From NCBI RefSeq assembly GCF_014858725.1, contig NZ_AQGV01000009.1, positions 248,001 to 312,000 on the forward strand: DNA of 64,000 nt. Direction: 5' to 3'. Every line of letters begins with the position of its first letter. Position 1 is the stretch's first letter. Of this stretch, positions 6,712-17,580 are shown piece by piece. A model generated the notes under the pieces. The model ran no database searches. It was not told the DNA's origin and saw only the letters and a list, made by a program, of their open reading frames with translations. Source of the DNA: Pseudoalteromonas aurantia 208. GTDB lineage: Bacteria; Pseudomonadota; Gammaproteobacteria; Enterobacterales; Alteromonadaceae. Position numbers and translations under genes: made by a program.

Positions 6712-7344
6712 TTATGCGGTAAATACAAAACAATCTAAATAACCGACTTCATCAGCATTTAGTTTATTCATTGGTGTTGCGTTGTGCCACACTTCACGGT
6801 CGTTGATCAAAGCAAACAACCCGTCTTTTATTTCCATTTTAAAACAAGGTTCAACATCTTTGTTTTCATACACCAATAATTCGCCGCCAGCGATATTTTC
6901 ATGAGACACACCACATACACACACATGATCGAAACCATCTTGGTGAATACCTTCTGGTGCAGGGGGCGTATCGCTTTCAATAGCAAGCATGCGGAACTGG
7001 TGCACTTCAATATCACGCTCTTCAGCAATACCTGTCATCGCTCTAAATTCACTGAGCAAATGTTTAAAACCTGTACTTTGCAATAAGCTGTCTTCTAGGT
7101 TTTCGTATACTCGCTCGACATTACCCTGAAAAGTGTTAATGGCATCGTCTTGCACAAATGCTTTGGCTGGCTGAAGTGACACTTCATCTTGAACAAATTT
7201 AACCACAGAGTAACGGCGTTTCCTAAATGCACCATCGGCATAGGGGTTACTCGGTAATTGATTAAATGAGGGCTTCACTGCGTTGATATGCGCTTGTTGG
7301 ATGAAACGTAGTTGAAGCAAATTCTGATTGTTTACTGCGGTCAT
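6712..7344 (-). CDS. 2-oxoglutarate/Fe(II) dioxygenase of the isoleucine-dioxygenase type
   Basis: This 210-residue protein matches the 2OG-Fe dioxygenase family typified by Bacillus L-isoleucine 4-hydroxylase. Iron ligands are visible as HQD (H134, D136) within PAPEGIHQDG and as distal H187 in VWHNATP. The family hydroxylates free amino acids. No arginine follows H187; the C-terminal strand reads GYLDCFVF, so the usual partner of the 2-oxoglutarate carboxylate is not obvious. It is first in an operon with the PLP enzyme. Start: ATG with AGGCGAG upstream. Confidence 0.8.
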   Translation of the reverse strand: MTAVNNQNLLQLRFIQQAHINAVKPSFNQLPSNPYADGAFRKRRYSVVKFVQDEVSLQPAKAFVQDDAINTFQGNVERVYENLEDSLLQSTGFKHLLSEFRAMTGIAEERDIEVHQFRMLAIESDTPPAPEGIHQDGFDHVCVCGVSHENIAGGELLVYENKDVEPCFKMEIKDGLFALINDREVWHNATPMNKLNADEVGYLDCFVFTA

Positions 7345-7520
7345 TTTGCGCTCGCCTATTGATGAGAAATTGGCGATAATTCTAAGCGAATAGAAAATAA
7401 ATACTGTCTAATTTACCTATTAAATTGCCAGCAAAACGCAACAACAAACCAATAATTGAATTATTTTTAGATATTTATTTCATATTATTTTAATGCTTTG
7501 ATTACGGTGTTTCACCCACA

Positions 7521-7549
7521 AAAAAGCCGGCAATACAGCCGGCTTTTTT
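7521..7549 (-). terminator. Rho-independent terminator after acnB
   Basis: AAAAAGCCGGC (7521-7531) pairs with GCCGGCTTTTT around six bases, and the minus-strand T-tract follows. It ends the acnB transcript and could work in both directions. Confidence 0.85.
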
Positions 7550-7564
7550 CAATGCATATAATGA

Positions 7565-10162
7565 TCACACAGCTTGTTGAATGATCACATCATCGGCTTT
7601 TTTAGTGTACTGTGGCATTTTATGAAAGTTAAGGTAACGATAGGTATCAGCTGCCGTTGCGTTAATTTTCTCTGCGTATTCTTGATATTCCGCTGTTGTT
7701 GGTAGTCTACCAATAATGGCAGCCACTGCAGCCAGCTCAGCGGATGCTAAAAATACATTTGCGCCCGTACCCAAGCGATTCGGGAAGTTACGTGTTGAAG
7801 TTGATACAACCGTTGCTTTGTCGGCAACGCGTGCCTGGTTACCCATACACAATGAACACCCCGGCGTTTCTATTCGCGCGCCAACACGGCCAAAAATACC
7901 ATAGTAGCCTTCATCGGTAAGTTGGTCTTTGTCCATTTTGGTCGGTGGTGCAACCCAAAGCTGTGTTGGTAAACGACCGCCATAGTTATCCAATAACTTA
8001 CCCGCTGCGCGGAAGTGACCTATATTGGTCATACATGAACCAATAAAGACCTCATCAATGCTTTGCCCTTGTACGGTTGAAAGCAAACGCGCATCGTCAG
8101 GGTCATTTGGCGCGCATAAAATAGGCTCGTTAATATCAGCTAAATCAATCTCAATAATATGGGCATAGTCGGCATCGGCATCGGCTTCCATTAACTCTGG
8201 GTTAGCTAACCATTCTTGCATTTTAGTAATACGGCGCTCGATGGTTCGTACATCACCATAGCTTTCTGCAATCATCCACTTAAGCATAACAATGTTTGAG
8301 TTAAGGTATTCAGCGATTGACTCTTTAGAAAGCTTAACCGCACACCCTGCTGCAGAACGCTCAGCAGATGCGTCAGACAGTTCAAAGGCTTGCTCAACGG
8401 TTAAATGCTCAACCCCCTCAATCTCAAGTACTCGGCCTGAGAACTCATTGACTTTGCCTTTTTTCTCAACCGTTAATAACCCTTGCTTAATACCATAATA
8501 CGGTATGGCATGGACTAAATCGCGTAGCGTGATCCCCGGCTGCATTTCCCCTTTGAAGCGTACCAAAATAGACTCTGGCATATCCAATGGCATAACCCCA
8601 GTTGCAGCTGCAAATGCGACTGCGCCCGACCCCGCAGGGAACGAAATCCCGAGCGGGAACCGCGTATGTGAATCGCCGCCAGTCCCCACTGTGTCTGGTA
8701 ATAGCATACGATTCAACCAAGAGTGAATAACACCGTCACCCGGACGTAATGAAACACCACCACGGTTCATAATGAAATCAGGCAAAGTATGATGTGTATT
8801 CACATCAATTGGCTTCGGATAAGCAGACGTATGGCAGAAAGACTGCATGGTTAAATCTGCCGAGAAGCCTAAACAAGCTAAGTCTTTAAGCTCATCACGC
8901 GTCATAGGGCCTGTTGTATCTTGAGAACCAACAGTGGTCATTTTTGGTTCACAATATTGGCCAGGACGTATGCCTTCTACACCGCAGGCTTTACCCACCA
9001 TTTTTTGCGCTAACGTAAAGCCTTTATTTGATACTTCAGCAGCGGCAGGCTTACGGAAGATAGTTTCAGCTTCTAAGCCCAAAGAGGTACGCGCTTTATC
9101 TGTTAAGCCTCTGCCTATGATCAAAGGAATACGGCCACCGGCACGTACTTCATCTAGGATCACATCTGACTTAAATGCAAAGGTAGAAAGTACTTCATCG
9201 CTACCATGGCGCTTAACCACCCCTTCATAAGGGAAAATATCGATTTGGTCGCCCATGTGTAAGTTTTCAACAGGCAGCTCAATCGGTAATGCACCAGAGT
9301 CTTCCATTGTGTTGAAAAAGATAGGTGCGATTTTTCCACCTAAACAAACCCCACCAACCCGTTTGTTTGGCACAAATGGAATATCATCCCCCATAAACCA
9401 TAACACCGAGTTGGTGGCCGACTTACGTGATGAACCAGTACCAACTACATCACCTACGTACGCCAGTGGTAAGCCTTTTTTCTTCAAGTCTTCTAACTGT
9501 GAAATAGGGCCAATTTCGCCCGATTTCTCTGGATTAATACCTTCTCGCTCAATTTTCAGCATCGCCAAAGCATGCAGCGGAATATCGGGACGAGACCATG
9601 CATCTGGTGCGGGTGACAAATCATCCGTATTGGTTTCGCCGGTTACTTTAAATACCGTGACGGAAATCTTTTCTGCAACTGCTGGTTTATCAGTAAACCA
9701 CTGTGCGTTTGCCCAAGACTCAATAACTTGTTGAGCGTATGTATTACCCGCTTTGGCTTTTTCTTCTACATCGTAAAAAGCATCAAACATTAACAATGTG
9801 TGCGACAGACCTTTTACTGCAATTGGCGCCAACGCGTCGTCATCAAGCAGCTCAATCATCGGGGCAATATTATAGCCGCCTAACATTGAGCCGAGTAACT
9901 CAGCTCCATACTCTTTACTGATCAGCGGTGATTGTGTATTGCCTTTAGCAACCGCTGCGAGAAAACCCGCTTTAATATAAGCAGCATCATCTACACCAGG
10001 CGGTACACGGTTAACTAGTAAGTCTAAGATGAACTCTTCTTCACCTGCGTTCGGTGTTTTGACGAGTTCGATTAAGTCTGCGGTTTGCTGTGCATCTAAT
10101 GGCTTAGGGACGATACCCTGAGCGGCACGCTCTTCTACATGTTGACGATATTCTTGAAGCAC
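7565..10162 (-). CDS. acnB: Aconitate hydratase B
   Basis: The 865-residue length matches the family. AcnB interconverts citrate and isocitrate in the TCA cycle, can also handle 2-methyl-cis-aconitate, and in its apo form binds RNA. The N-terminal HEAT-like domain precedes the swivel and core domains, as is normal for the B type. Iron-sulfur cluster cysteines lie in GSCMTNIG and in GCSLCMGNQ near the C-terminus. The start is GTG with GAGGG eight bases upstream, aligning with E. coli MLEEYR. It is monocistronic, with its own terminator. Confidence 0.97.
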   Translation of the reverse strand: MLQEYRQHVEERAAQGIVPKPLDAQQTADLIELVKTPNAGEEEFILDLLVNRVPPGVDDAAYIKAGFLAAVAKGNTQSPLISKEYGAELLGSMLGGYNIAPMIELLDDDALAPIAVKGLSHTLLMFDAFYDVEEKAKAGNTYAQQVIESWANAQWFTDKPAVAEKISVTVFKVTGETNTDDLSPAPDAWSRPDIPLHALAMLKIEREGINPEKSGEIGPISQLEDLKKKGLPLAYVGDVVGTGSSRKSATNSVLWFMGDDIPFVPNKRVGGVCLGGKIAPIFFNTMEDSGALPIELPVENLHMGDQIDIFPYEGVVKRHGSDEVLSTFAFKSDVILDEVRAGGRIPLIIGRGLTDKARTSLGLEAETIFRKPAAAEVSNKGFTLAQKMVGKACGVEGIRPGQYCEPKMTTVGSQDTTGPMTRDELKDLACLGFSADLTMQSFCHTSAYPKPIDVNTHHTLPDFIMNRGGVSLRPGDGVIHSWLNRMLLPDTVGTGGDSHTRFPLGISFPAGSGAVAFAAATGVMPLDMPESILVRFKGEMQPGITLRDLVHAIPYYGIKQGLLTVEKKGKVNEFSGRVLEIEGVEHLTVEQAFELSDASAERSAAGCAVKLSKESIAEYLNSNIVMLKWMIAESYGDVRTIERRITKMQEWLANPELMEADADADYAHIIEIDLADINEPILCAPNDPDDARLLSTVQGQSIDEVFIGSCMTNIGHFRAAGKLLDNYGGRLPTQLWVAPPTKMDKDQLTDEGYYGIFGRVGARIETPGCSLCMGNQARVADKATVVSTSTRNFPNRLGTGANVFLASAELAAVAAIIGRLPTTAEYQEYAEKINATAADTYRYLNFHKMPQYTKKADDVIIQQAV

Positions 10163-10618
10163 AATTTTACCCTCTTGATGACGTAAATTGGCGCAGTGTT
10201 TGTGGAAATCCTAAACCTGTCGCCTTATATTCTTTAAGGTAATTATAAGGCCTTTGCATATCGATGAGAATAACGCAACTGGAACAAGCACTTATACTCA
10301 TTATAAATACAATGAATGGGGATGGGTAGACATCTCTATTTTCATGAATATTTGTTAATTAGTAATCATTCGTAACTAAACCTAGCAAGATTTTGATTTT
10401 TATATTTTTTATGTGCTTTCCAAGTTTTACACACAAAGCAAACACTATAACTCTTAGCCAGCATTTCTACGCGTAAAAGGCAGGTATTAAAAGACCGTAA
10501 AGGTAAAACAATCCATGCTAAAAAGTAATCTGAACTTTATCTTCTTGATGTTATGAGCGTTATTATGAAAAAGTGTGAGATATAGCGAGTATATGTGAAA
10601 TGACCAAAAATAAAATAC
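10163..10618. other. acnB upstream region, no gene
   Basis: About 450 bases without a credible ORF. An inverted repeat GCCTTATA (10222-10229) / TATAAGGC (10244-10251) lies about 60 bases before the acnB start and may be a leader hairpin or an operator. The rest is AT-rich and should hold the acnB promoter. Confidence 0.5.
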
Positions 10619-10648
10619 AAAAAAGCCGAGCTATTGCTCGGCTTTTTT
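10619..10648 (-). terminator. Terminator of the alpha ribosomal operon
   Basis: AAAAAAGCCGAGC (10619-10631) pairs perfectly with GCTCGGCTTTTTT (10636-10648) around a four-base loop. It lies directly after rplQ, the last gene of the operon. Confidence 0.9.
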
Positions 10649-10665
10649 AGTGTCTTCTACAAGAC

Positions 10666-11064
10666 TTACTCTGCAGACTGCGCGTCTTCTTGAGCTTCTT
10701 CCGCCACAGGGCGACCTAGAAGTTCAACATAAGCCATTGGTGCATTATCACCAGCACGGAAGCCACACTTAAGAATACGAGTGTAACCACCTGGACGGCC
10801 TTCGAAACGAGGACCAATTTCGCTGAATAACTTACCAACTACTTCATTATCACGCGTGCGAGCAAACGCTAAACGACGGTTTGCTACACTGTCAGTCTTA
10901 GCCAGTGTGATTAAAGGTTCAATTACACGGCGTAACTCTTTCGCTTTAGGCACAGTTGTTTTGATGATTTCGTGCTTCACCAATGAACTAGCCATATTGC
11001 TGAACATCGCTTTACGATGGCTGCTGTTACGGTTTAATTGACGACCACTCTTACGATGGCGCAT
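10666..11064 (-). CDS. rplQ: 50S ribosomal protein L17
   Basis: This 132-residue protein begins [20 protein letters not shown], the L17 signature, and is last in the alpha operon after rpoA, as in E. coli. L17 sits near the peptide exit tunnel. The C-terminal extension after ELLGRP is short and acidic, as usual in gammaproteobacteria. Confidence 0.97.
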   Translation of the reverse strand: MRHRKSGRQLNRNSSHRKAMFSNMASSLVKHEIIKTTVPKAKELRRVIEPLITLAKTDSVANRRLAFARTRDNEVVGKLFSEIGPRFEGRPGGYTRILKCGFRAGDNAPMAYVELLGRPVAEEAQEDAQSAE

Positions 11065-11103
11065 GACCCTATCCTTCTAACTAAACTAATATAGTAACTT
11101 AGC

Positions 11104-12090
11104 TTATTCAGCTAAGCTTGCCGGAGGCCAATTTTCTAGGCGCATGCCTAGAGAAAGACCACGTGAAGCCAGTACATCTTTTATTTCAGTCAAAGACTTC
11201 TTACCAAGATTTGGCGTTTTCAGAAGCTCGACTTCAGTACGCTGTACTAAGTCACCGATATATTGAATTTGCTCGGCTTTCAGACAGTTTGCTGAACGTA
11301 CTGTTAGCTCAAGATCATCAACTGGACGAAGCAAAATAGGATCGAATTCTGGCTTCTCTTCTTTCTCTTCTGGTTCAGAAACATCACGTAAATCTACGAA
11401 TGCATCTAATTGCTCAGCTAAGATAGTAGACGCACGGCGGATCGCTTCTTCAGGATCTAAAGTGCCGTTTGTTTCCATATCAATGATTAACTTGTCTAAA
11501 TCTGTACGTTGCTCAACACGGGCTGATTCAACCGAGTACGCAATACGTTCAACCGGGCTGAATGATGCATCTAGCAACAGACGACCGATTGGACGCTCAT
11601 CGTCATCAGAGGATAAACGACTTGACGCTGGCACATAACCACGACCACGTTCAACACGAATACGCATGCTGATCTCGCTGTTATTGGCCGTTAAATGGCA
11701 AATAACGTGATCTGGGTTGGCGATTGTTACATCTCCATCGTGCTGAATGTCTGCCGCTGTCACAGGGCCTACACCAGATTTTGTCAGGGTAAGAAAAACT
11801 TCATCTTTACCTTCTAGAGATACAGCTAAACCTTTAAGGTTTAACAAAATTTCAATGATGTCTTCTTGTACGCCTTCTTTCGCGCTGTACTCATGCAATA
11901 CACCATCAATTTCAACTTCAGTTACTGCACATCCTGGCATAGACGAAAGTAGTATACGGCGTAAAGCGTTACCCAGAGTGTGACCAAAGCCACGCTCAAG
12001 TGGTTCTAAAACAACTTTAGAACGCGTTGGGTTGATAGCGTCGATATCGACTAATCTTGGCTTTAGGAACTCAGTTACAGAACCCTGCAT
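11104..12090 (-). CDS. rpoA: RNA polymerase alpha subunit
   Basis: At 328 residues it is nearly the same length as E. coli RpoA (329). The N-terminal dimerisation domain contains [20 protein letters not shown]. The C-terminal domain, which binds UP elements and activators, is seen in the stretch with [16 protein letters not shown] near residues 285-300. It is cotranscribed between rpsD and rplQ. Confidence 0.98.
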   Translation of the reverse strand: MQGSVTEFLKPRLVDIDAINPTRSKVVLEPLERGFGHTLGNALRRILLSSMPGCAVTEVEIDGVLHEYSAKEGVQEDIIEILLNLKGLAVSLEGKDEVFLTLTKSGVGPVTAADIQHDGDVTIANPDHVICHLTANNSEISMRIRVERGRGYVPASSRLSSDDDERPIGRLLLDASFSPVERIAYSVESARVEQRTDLDKLIIDMETNGTLDPEEAIRRASTILAEQLDAFVDLRDVSEPEEKEEKPEFDPILLRPVDDLELTVRSANCLKAEQIQYIGDLVQRTEVELLKTPNLGKKSLTEIKDVLASRGLSLGMRLENWPPASLAE

Positions 12091-12114
12091 TTTATCCTCT
12101 CTTAACTCTTAACT

Positions 12115-12735
12115 TTACTTCGAGTAAAGTTCGACGATTAATTGTTCGTTAATGTCCGCAGACAGATCAGAACGCTCTGGTAGGCGCTTGAAGCTACCTT
12201 CCAATGTCTTACCGTCAACTTCAACCCAAGTAGGCTTTTCACGTTGCTCAGCCAACTCTAGAGCTGCAATGATACGTGCTTGCTTTTTAGACTTCTCACG
12301 AATTACAACAGTATCTTCTGGAGTAACTACGAATGAAGGAATATTTACAACACGACCATTAACCATTACCGATTTGTGGCTTACTAGCTGACGTGCTTCA
12401 GCACGTGTGCTTGCAAAACCCATACGGTAAACTACGTTATCTAAACGTTGCTCTAAAAGTTGTAATAGGTTTTCACCAGTATTACCTTTTAGGCGAGCAG
12501 CATCTTTGTAGTAATTACGGAATTGCTTTTCAAGTACACCGTAGATACGACGAACTTTTTGCTTCTCACGTAACTGTAAACCATAATCTGATAGACGACC
12601 TTTACGTGCGCCATGCTGACCAGGTGCTGTCTCAAGTTTACACTTTGAGTCGATTGCTCTCACGCCGCTCTTAAGGAACAGGTCAGTACCTTCACGACGA
12701 CTCAGCTTGAGCTTAGGGCCCAAATATCTTGCCAT
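12115..12735 (-). CDS. rpsD: 30S ribosomal protein S4
   Basis: The 206 residues are typical. The start [20 protein letters not shown] is S4, and the S4 RNA-binding domain is visible around [20 protein letters not shown]. Besides assembly, S4 represses its own operon by binding the rpsM leader; that leader is conserved here (13494-13598). Confidence 0.98.
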   Translation of the reverse strand: MARYLGPKLKLSRREGTDLFLKSGVRAIDSKCKLETAPGQHGARKGRLSDYGLQLREKQKVRRIYGVLEKQFRNYYKDAARLKGNTGENLLQLLEQRLDNVVYRMGFASTRAEARQLVSHKSVMVNGRVVNIPSFVVTPEDTVVIREKSKKQARIIAALELAEQREKPTWVEVDGKTLEGSFKRLPERSDLSADINEQLIVELYSK

Positions 12736-12756
12736 GTTCTTTCTCCTAACCTATTG

Positions 12757-13143
12757 TTATACGCGACGTTTCTTCGGTGGACGACAACCATTGTGTGGAA
12801 TTGGCGTCACGTCAGTGATGTTTGTGATACGGTAACCAGCAGCATTCAAAGCACGAACAGCAGACTCACGGCCTGGACCTGGTCCTTTAATGAATACTTC
12901 TAGGTTCTTAAGACCGTACTCTTGAGCAGCAGTACCTGCACGTTCTGCAGCAACCTGTGCAGCGAACGGAGTAGACTTACGTGAACCACGGAAACCAGAA
13001 CCACCTGCAGTCGCCCAAGAAAGAGCATTACCTTGACGGTCAGTGATGGTTACAATCGTGTTGTTGAATGATGCATGAACGTGTGCCATACCATCAACAA
13101 CTTGCTTTTTAACCTTTTTACGACGAATTGGTGCTTTAGCCAT
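12757..13143 (-). CDS. rpsK: 30S ribosomal protein S11
   Basis: This 128-residue protein carries the S11 motif [17 protein letters not shown] and ends PPKKRRV. It contributes to the small-subunit platform at the mRNA exit site. It lies between rpsM and rpsD with short gaps. Confidence 0.97.
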   Translation of the reverse strand: MAKAPIRRKKVKKQVVDGMAHVHASFNNTIVTITDRQGNALSWATAGGSGFRGSRKSTPFAAQVAAERAGTAAQEYGLKNLEVFIKGPGPGRESAVRALNAAGYRITNITDVTPIPHNGCRPPKKRRV

Positions 13144-13156
13144 AACTTACCTCACC

Positions 13157-13513
13157 TTATCTTTTGATAGGCTTGCGAGGACCCTTACGAGTACGCGCGT
13201 TAGTCTTAGTACGTTGACCACGAAGTGGTAACGAACGACGATGACGTAAGCCACGGAAACAACCAAGGTCCATAAGACGCTTGATGTTTAAAGTCACTTC
13301 ACGACGAAGATCACCTTCAACAGTGTACTTACCTACTTCTTCACGAAGTACGTCAAGTGTTTCGTCTGAAAGCTCACCGATTTTAGTATTTTCGGCGATA
13401 CCAGTCGCTGCTAAGATAGCCTTAGAGCGAGTTTTACCTACACCATAGATAGCAGTTAAACCGATTACTGCATGCTTATGATCAGGGACGTTAATGCCAG
13501 CGATACGGGCCAC
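13157..13513 (-). CDS. rpsM: 30S ribosomal protein S13
   Basis: This 118-residue protein starts [19 protein letters not shown] when read from GTG at 13513, matching E. coli S13, which also starts with GTG. GGAGAT lies nine bases upstream. The open frame extends further left, but that part is the S4-regulated leader. It ends [11 protein letters not shown], the S13 tail. First gene of the alpha operon. Confidence 0.96.
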   Translation of the reverse strand: MARIAGINVPDHKHAVIGLTAIYGVGKTRSKAILAATGIAENTKIGELSDETLDVLREEVGKYTVEGDLRREVTLNIKRLMDLGCFRGLRHRRSLPLRGQRTKTNARTRKGPRKPIKR

Positions 13514-13598
13514 TAACACATCTCCTATATTTCGATTCGATTCCCATCTGTTTGAAAAGCCCGTAAGGATACTCAAACGAAGACCGAACCACATTTAA
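13494..13598 (-). ncRNA. Alpha operon leader, S4-binding translational repressor site (Alpha_RBS-like)
   Basis: Read on the minus strand, the bases ahead of the rpsM GTG contain TTTGAGTATCCTTACGGGCT followed by a second element (TTTTCAAACAGATGGG). These closely match the E. coli alpha leader that folds into a nested pseudoknot bound by S4. The GTG start and its ribosome site are part of the structure. Function by homology: S4 represses translation of rpsM and the genes after it. Confidence 0.75.
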
Positions 13599-13603
13599 AA
13601 ACA

Positions 13604-13629
13604 CAGGCTAAGTATTATTACTTAGCCTG
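13604..13629 (-). terminator. Terminator between spc and alpha operons
   Basis: CAGGCTAAGTA (13604-13614) pairs perfectly with TACTTAGCCTG (13619-13629). On the minus strand the stem is followed by TGTTTTTAAAT. It sits after rpmJ and just before the rpsM leader, so it separates spc from alpha; how much transcription reads through is unknown. Confidence 0.8.
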
Positions 13630-13640
13630 CATGAGTTTTA

Positions 13641-13754
13641 CTAGCCTTGCCTTTGCTTATGCTTAGGCTCACTGCATATCACTCGTACTACACCAGCACG
13701 TTTGATAACTTTACAGTTACGGCAGATTTTCTTAACGGAAGCACGTACTTTCAT
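13641..13754 (-). CDS. rpmJ: 50S ribosomal protein L36
   Basis: This 37-residue protein, [20 protein letters not shown] onward, carries the zinc-ribbon ligands C11, C14, C27 and H32, so it is the zinc-binding form. It lies right after secY and is last in the spc operon, as in E. coli. Confidence 0.96.
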   Translation of the reverse strand: MKVRASVKKICRNCKVIKRAGVVRVICSEPKHKQRQG

Positions 13755-13777
13755 TGCTCAACTCCGTGAAAATAACC

Positions 13778-15106
13778 CTAGCGGCCGTAGCCTTTAAGGT
13801 TTGCTTTTTTAAGCACAGAATCATATTGATGAGACATCATATGAGTTTGTACTTGTGCCATGAAGTCCATGATCACAACAACGATAATCAAAATTGATGT
13901 ACCGCCGAAGTAGAATGGCGTTTGCCATGCCATGGTCATAAACTCGGGCACCAGACAGATAAAGGTTATATACAAAGCACCTGCCAATGTCAGGCGTGTC
14001 ATCACTTTATCAATGTATTTAGATGTCTGCTCACCGGGACGAATTCCTGGGATAAAAGCGCCAGATTTTTTCAGGTTATCTGCTGTCTCACGCGGGTTAA
14101 ATACCAACGCAGTGTAGAAGAAGCAGAAGAAGATAATAGCCGCGGCTAATACCATCGCATACAGAGGCTGACCAGGAGTCAACACTGCAGAGATAGCTTG
14201 TAGCACATCAGCGACCGGACCTTCACCTTGGCCGAACCAGCTTGCTATAGTACCAGGGAACAGAATTATACTGCTAGCAAAGATTGGTGGAATAACACCC
14301 GCCATGTTTACTTTCAGTGGTAAATGCGTACTTTGAGCAGCAAATACCTGACGACCTTGTTGACGCTTTGCATAATTAACGACAATACGACGTTGACCAC
14401 GTTCAAAGAACACAACAAGATAAGTAACAGCGAATACGATTACCGCAATCAATAGCAGTGCTAAAACATGCAAATCACCTTGGCGCGCCATTTCAGCTGT
14501 CGAACCAATCGCAGACGGCAGGTTAGCTACAATACCAACAAATATCAGAACTGAGATACCGTTACCGATACCACGTTCTGTAATTTGTTCACCCAGCCAC
14601 ATAAGGAACATAGTACCAGTTACTAAACTCACCACTGCGGTGAAGTAGAAACCGAAACCTGGATTAACAACTAATCCGTCCATCATGCTTGGTAAGCCAG
14701 TAGCTATACCAATTGACTGGAATGTAGCAAGCACGAGCGTGCCATAACGCGTATATTGACTGATCTTCTTACGACCTTGTTCACCTTCTTTCTTAAGCTC
14801 TATCATCGCAGGATGTATGTGCGTTAATAGCTGCATAATAATCGAAGCCGAAATATAAGGCATAATACCGAGTGCCAATACCGAAGCTCGCTCAAGCGCA
14901 CCACCGCTAAACATGTTGAACATCTCAACAATGGTGCCCTTTTGTTGCTCGAAGAATTCGGCAAGTACAGCGGCGTCAATCCCAGGGATCGGCACAAATG
15001 AACCCAAACGGTATATAATGATAGCACCCAATACAAAGAGTAATCGACGCTTCAGTTCCGCAAGCCCACTTTGTGCACTTTGCATATCTTGACCTGGTTT
15101 AGCCAT
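13778..15106 (-). CDS. secY: Protein translocase subunit SecY
   Basis: This 442-residue inner-membrane protein has ten expected transmembrane helices and forms the channel of the Sec translocon with SecE and SecG. Family signatures visible include [12 protein letters not shown] near the N-terminus, a plug region after it ([20 protein letters not shown]) and a cytosolic loop [16 protein letters not shown]. It is cotranscribed after rplO. Confidence 0.98.
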   Translation of the reverse strand: MAKPGQDMQSAQSGLAELKRRLLFVLGAIIIYRLGSFVPIPGIDAAVLAEFFEQQKGTIVEMFNMFSGGALERASVLALGIMPYISASIIMQLLTHIHPAMIELKKEGEQGRKKISQYTRYGTLVLATFQSIGIATGLPSMMDGLVVNPGFGFYFTAVVSLVTGTMFLMWLGEQITERGIGNGISVLIFVGIVANLPSAIGSTAEMARQGDLHVLALLLIAVIVFAVTYLVVFFERGQRRIVVNYAKRQQGRQVFAAQSTHLPLKVNMAGVIPPIFASSIILFPGTIASWFGQGEGPVADVLQAISAVLTPGQPLYAMVLAAAIIFFCFFYTALVFNPRETADNLKKSGAFIPGIRPGEQTSKYIDKVMTRLTLAGALYITFICLVPEFMTMAWQTPFYFGGTSILIIVVVIMDFMAQVQTHMMSHQYDSVLKKANLKGYGR

Positions 15107-15117
15107 TTTGTACTTCC

Positions 15118-15552
15118 TTAGTCTTCTACCTTGCCTCCGGCAGCTTCAATAGCTTCGCGAGCACCTTTAGAAGCCTTAAGGCCTTTAACGGTAACAGCGC
15201 GTGAAACATCGCCAGATTTAACAACTTTAACGAACAAAACGTTCTTTTTAACTAGACCAGCTGCCTGTAGCGCGCTTAGGTCTACCACATCGCCTTCAAC
15301 TTTAGCGATTTCGTACAAGTTTACTTCTGCAGATACTAAAGATTTGCGTGAAGTGAAACCGAACTTAGGTAGACGACGTTGCATAGGCATTTGACCGCCT
15401 TCGAAACCAACGCGTACTTTACCGCCAGAACGTGACTTTTGACCTTTGTGACCACGACCACCAGTCTTACCAAGACCAGAACCGATACCACGACCAACAC
15501 GTTTAGCAGCAGTTTTTGAACCTGCAGCAGGAGAAAGTGTATTCAAATGCAT
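15118..15552 (-). CDS. rplO: 50S ribosomal protein L15
   Basis: This 144-residue protein starts [20 protein letters not shown] and carries the glycine-rich [20 protein letters not shown] stretch of L15. It binds 23S rRNA late in assembly. It sits between rpmD and secY. Confidence 0.97.
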   Translation of the reverse strand: MHLNTLSPAAGSKTAAKRVGRGIGSGLGKTGGRGHKGQKSRSGGKVRVGFEGGQMPMQRRLPKFGFTSRKSLVSAEVNLYEIAKVEGDVVDLSALQAAGLVKKNVLFVKVVKSGDVSRAVTVKGLKASKGAREAIEAAGGKVED

Positions 15553-15557
15553 TCGAA

Positions 15558-15740
15558 TTACCCCTCAACCTTAACCATGTATGAAACTTGGTTGATCATA
15601 CCACGTACACATGCTGTGTCTTCCAACTCAACAGTGTGATTGATACGACGTAAACCAAGGCCACGTAAAGTCGCTTTATGCTTCGGTAAACGACCGATAG
15701 AGCTCTTTACTTGTGTAACTTTTACAGTTTTATTAGCCAT
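15558..15740 (-). CDS. rpmD: 50S ribosomal protein L30
   Basis: This 60-residue protein has the L30 core [20 protein letters not shown] and [12 protein letters not shown]. It is of normal bacterial length and lies between rpsE and rplO. Confidence 0.97.
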   Translation of the reverse strand: MANKTVKVTQVKSSIGRLPKHKATLRGLGLRRINHTVELEDTACVRGMINQVSYMVKVEG

Positions 15741-15746
15741 GGTTAA

Positions 15747-16253
15747 TTACCCCTGAATCTGTTCAACAGTCAAACCACGTTTTGCAGCAATACCCTCTGG
15801 AGAATTCATGTTCTCTAGAGCTGAAATTGTTGCACGAACAACGTTGATTGGGTTAGTTGAACCGTAACATTTAGAAAGAACGTTCTGTACACCCGTTACT
15901 TCTAATACTGCACGCATTGCGCCACCTGCGATGATACCAGTACCTTCAGATGCTGGTTTCATGAACACTTGTGAACCTGCGTGACGACCCTTGATAGGGT
16001 GTTGCAGTGTGTTACCGTTAAGATCAACGTTGATCATGTTACGACGCGCTTTTTCCATTGCTTTTTGAATAGCAGCTGGTACTTCACGTGCTTTACCGTA
16101 ACCAAAACCTACTTTACCTGCGCCGTCACCAACTACTGTTAGTGCAGTGAAGCTAAAGATACGACCACCTTTAACTACTTTAGACACACGGTTCACCGCA
16201 ATTAGCTTTTCAGCTAAATCAGGCTGTTGTTGCTTTGCTTCTACGTTAGCCAT
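15747..16253 (-). CDS. rpsE: 30S ribosomal protein S5
   Basis: This 168-residue protein contains the S5 double-stranded RNA-binding region ([16 protein letters not shown]) and [20 protein letters not shown]5 supports decoding accuracy at the mRNA entry side. Spacing to rplR and rpmD is under ten bases. Confidence 0.98.
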   Translation of the reverse strand: MANVEAKQQQPDLAEKLIAVNRVSKVVKGGRIFSFTALTVVGDGAGKVGFGYGKAREVPAAIQKAMEKARRNMINVDLNGNTLQHPIKGRHAGSQVFMKPASEGTGIIAGGAMRAVLEVTGVQNVLSKCYGSTNPINVVRATISALENMNSPEGIAAKRGLTVEQIQG

Positions 16254-16262
16254 TGTCTACTC

Positions 16263-16613
16263 CTAGAATTGCAAACCGGCTTCACGCGCAGCATCAGCTA
16301 GCGCCTTCACACGGCCGTGATATTTAAAGCCACTGCGATCAAAAGCTAGCTTTGCTATGCCTTTGTCAGCTGCACGTTCAGCAACCGCTTTACCTACAGC
16401 TTGTGCTGCAGCCACGTTGCTTGTACCTGTAACTGTTTCGCTAATTGCTTTCTCAACAGTAGAAGCAGCAGCCAGTACAGTACCCTCAGCATTAACAACC
16501 TGAGCGTAAATGTGACGTGGCGTGCGGTGGATAACAAGACGCGTTGTGCCTTGTTCAATAAAATTTCTACGTGTGCGTTTAGCACGACGTAGACGAGCTG
16601 TTTTTTTATCCAT
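16263..16613 (-). CDS. rplR: 50S ribosomal protein L18
   Basis: This 116-residue protein shows the L18 features [16 protein letters not shown] and [20 protein letters not shown]. It binds 5S rRNA with L5 and L25 in the central protuberance. It is in the spc operon between rplF and rpsE. Confidence 0.98.
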   Translation of the reverse strand: MDKKTARLRRAKRTRRNFIEQGTTRLVIHRTPRHIYAQVVNAEGTVLAAASTVEKAISETVTGTSNVAAAQAVGKAVAERAADKGIAKLAFDRSGFKYHGRVKALADAAREAGLQF

Positions 16614-16622
16614 CGTCTTACC

Positions 16623-17153
16623 TTACTTCTTCTTGGCTTCTTTACGACGCACATGTTCGTCTGCATAGCGAACACCTTTACCTTTATAAGGTTCTGGTGC
16701 ACGGTATGCGCGAATGTTAGCAGCTGTTTGACCAACAACTTGCTTATCTGCGCCCTTAACAAGAATCTCAGTTTGGCTTGGAGTTTCAATCGTGATACCC
16801 GCTGGGATCTCGAAATTAACTGGGTGTGAAAAGCCAAGAGTTAAGTCTAATACTTTACCCTTAACTGCCGCACGATAACCAACACCGATTAACTGAAGTT
16901 TCTTCTCATAACCTTCATTCGTACCAACAATCATGTTGTTGATAAGTGCACGAGCAGTACCTGCTTGTGCCCATGCGTTCGCAACTTCACGAGGTGTAGT
17001 TGTGATCACGTTATCAGTAAGAGTTACTTCAACAGCGTTGTTAATAGTACGAGTCAACTCACCGTTTTTGCCTTTAACTGTGATGTCCTGGCCTTTAATT
17101 GTAACTTCTACACCGGCAGGAACTGAAATTGGAGCCTTCGCTATACGAGACAT
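16623..17153 (-). CDS. rplF: 50S ribosomal protein L6
   Basis: This 176-residue protein starts [17 protein letters not shown] and has the C-terminal L6 signature [20 protein letters not shown]. It lies near the GTPase-associated centre of the large subunit. Confidence 0.98.
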   Translation of the reverse strand: MSRIAKAPISVPAGVEVTIKGQDITVKGKNGELTRTINNAVEVTLTDNVITTTPREVANAWAQAGTARALINNMIVGTNEGYEKKLQLIGVGYRAAVKGKVLDLTLGFSHPVNFEIPAGITIETPSQTEILVKGADKQVVGQTAANIRAYRAPEPYKGKGVRYADEHVRRKEAKKK

Positions 17154-17166
17154 TGTTCCCCTCCGA

Positions 17167-17559
17167 TTAAGCTACAAAGCCAATGATTTCACCACCAACA
17201 CCAGCACTACGTGCGGCACGGTCTGTCATCAAGCCTTGAGAAGTTGATACGATAGCGATACCTAGACCACCCATTACCTTCGGTAACGCGTCACGTTTCT
17301 TATAGATACGTAGACCTGGGCGACTAACACGCTGGATGTTTTCAATAACAGCTTTACCTTCGAAATATTTTAATTCGATAGTCAATTCTGCTTTTACGTC
17401 ACTAGATACAGCGAAGTCAGTAATGTAACCTTCGTCTTTAAGTACCTTTGCAACTGCTACTTTCAGCTTTGAAGTAGGCATTGCAACAGCAACCTTCTTC
17501 GCAGTCTGACCGTTACGGATACGTGTGAACAAATCCGCAATAGGATCTTGCAAGCTCAT
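17167..17559 (-). CDS. rpsH: 30S ribosomal protein S8
   Basis: This 130-residue protein starts [20 protein letters not shown] and ends with the S8 motif [21 protein letters not shown]8 binds 16S rRNA helix 21, and in E. coli it represses spc translation at the rplE start. I did not identify that site with certainty here. Confidence 0.98.
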   Translation of the reverse strand: MSLQDPIADLFTRIRNGQTAKKVAVAMPTSKLKVAVAKVLKDEGYITDFAVSSDVKAELTIELKYFEGKAVIENIQRVSRPGLRIYKKRDALPKVMGGLGIAIVSTSQGLMTDRAARSAGVGGEIIGFVA

Positions 17560-17580
17560 TGTCTTACTCCCGTGATTCTA

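Noticed and set aside
5460-7344. Dioxygenase and PLP enzyme as modifying enzymes of the adjacent cysteine peptides
   Set aside because: They are on the opposite strand, behind a terminator, and the dioxygenase belongs to a free-amino-acid hydroxylase family. Not excluded, but there is no positive support.
8505-8726. Plus-strand ORF inside acnB (8505-8726)
   Set aside because: Shadow of the acnB coding frame.
9255-9734. 159-residue antisense ORF inside acnB
   Set aside because: It mirrors the acnB frame on the other strand; acnB is complete and well conserved.
16394-16837. 147-residue ORF on the minus strand across rplF and rplR
   Set aside because: Out of frame with both highly conserved ribosomal genes; leucine/valine-rich shadow product.
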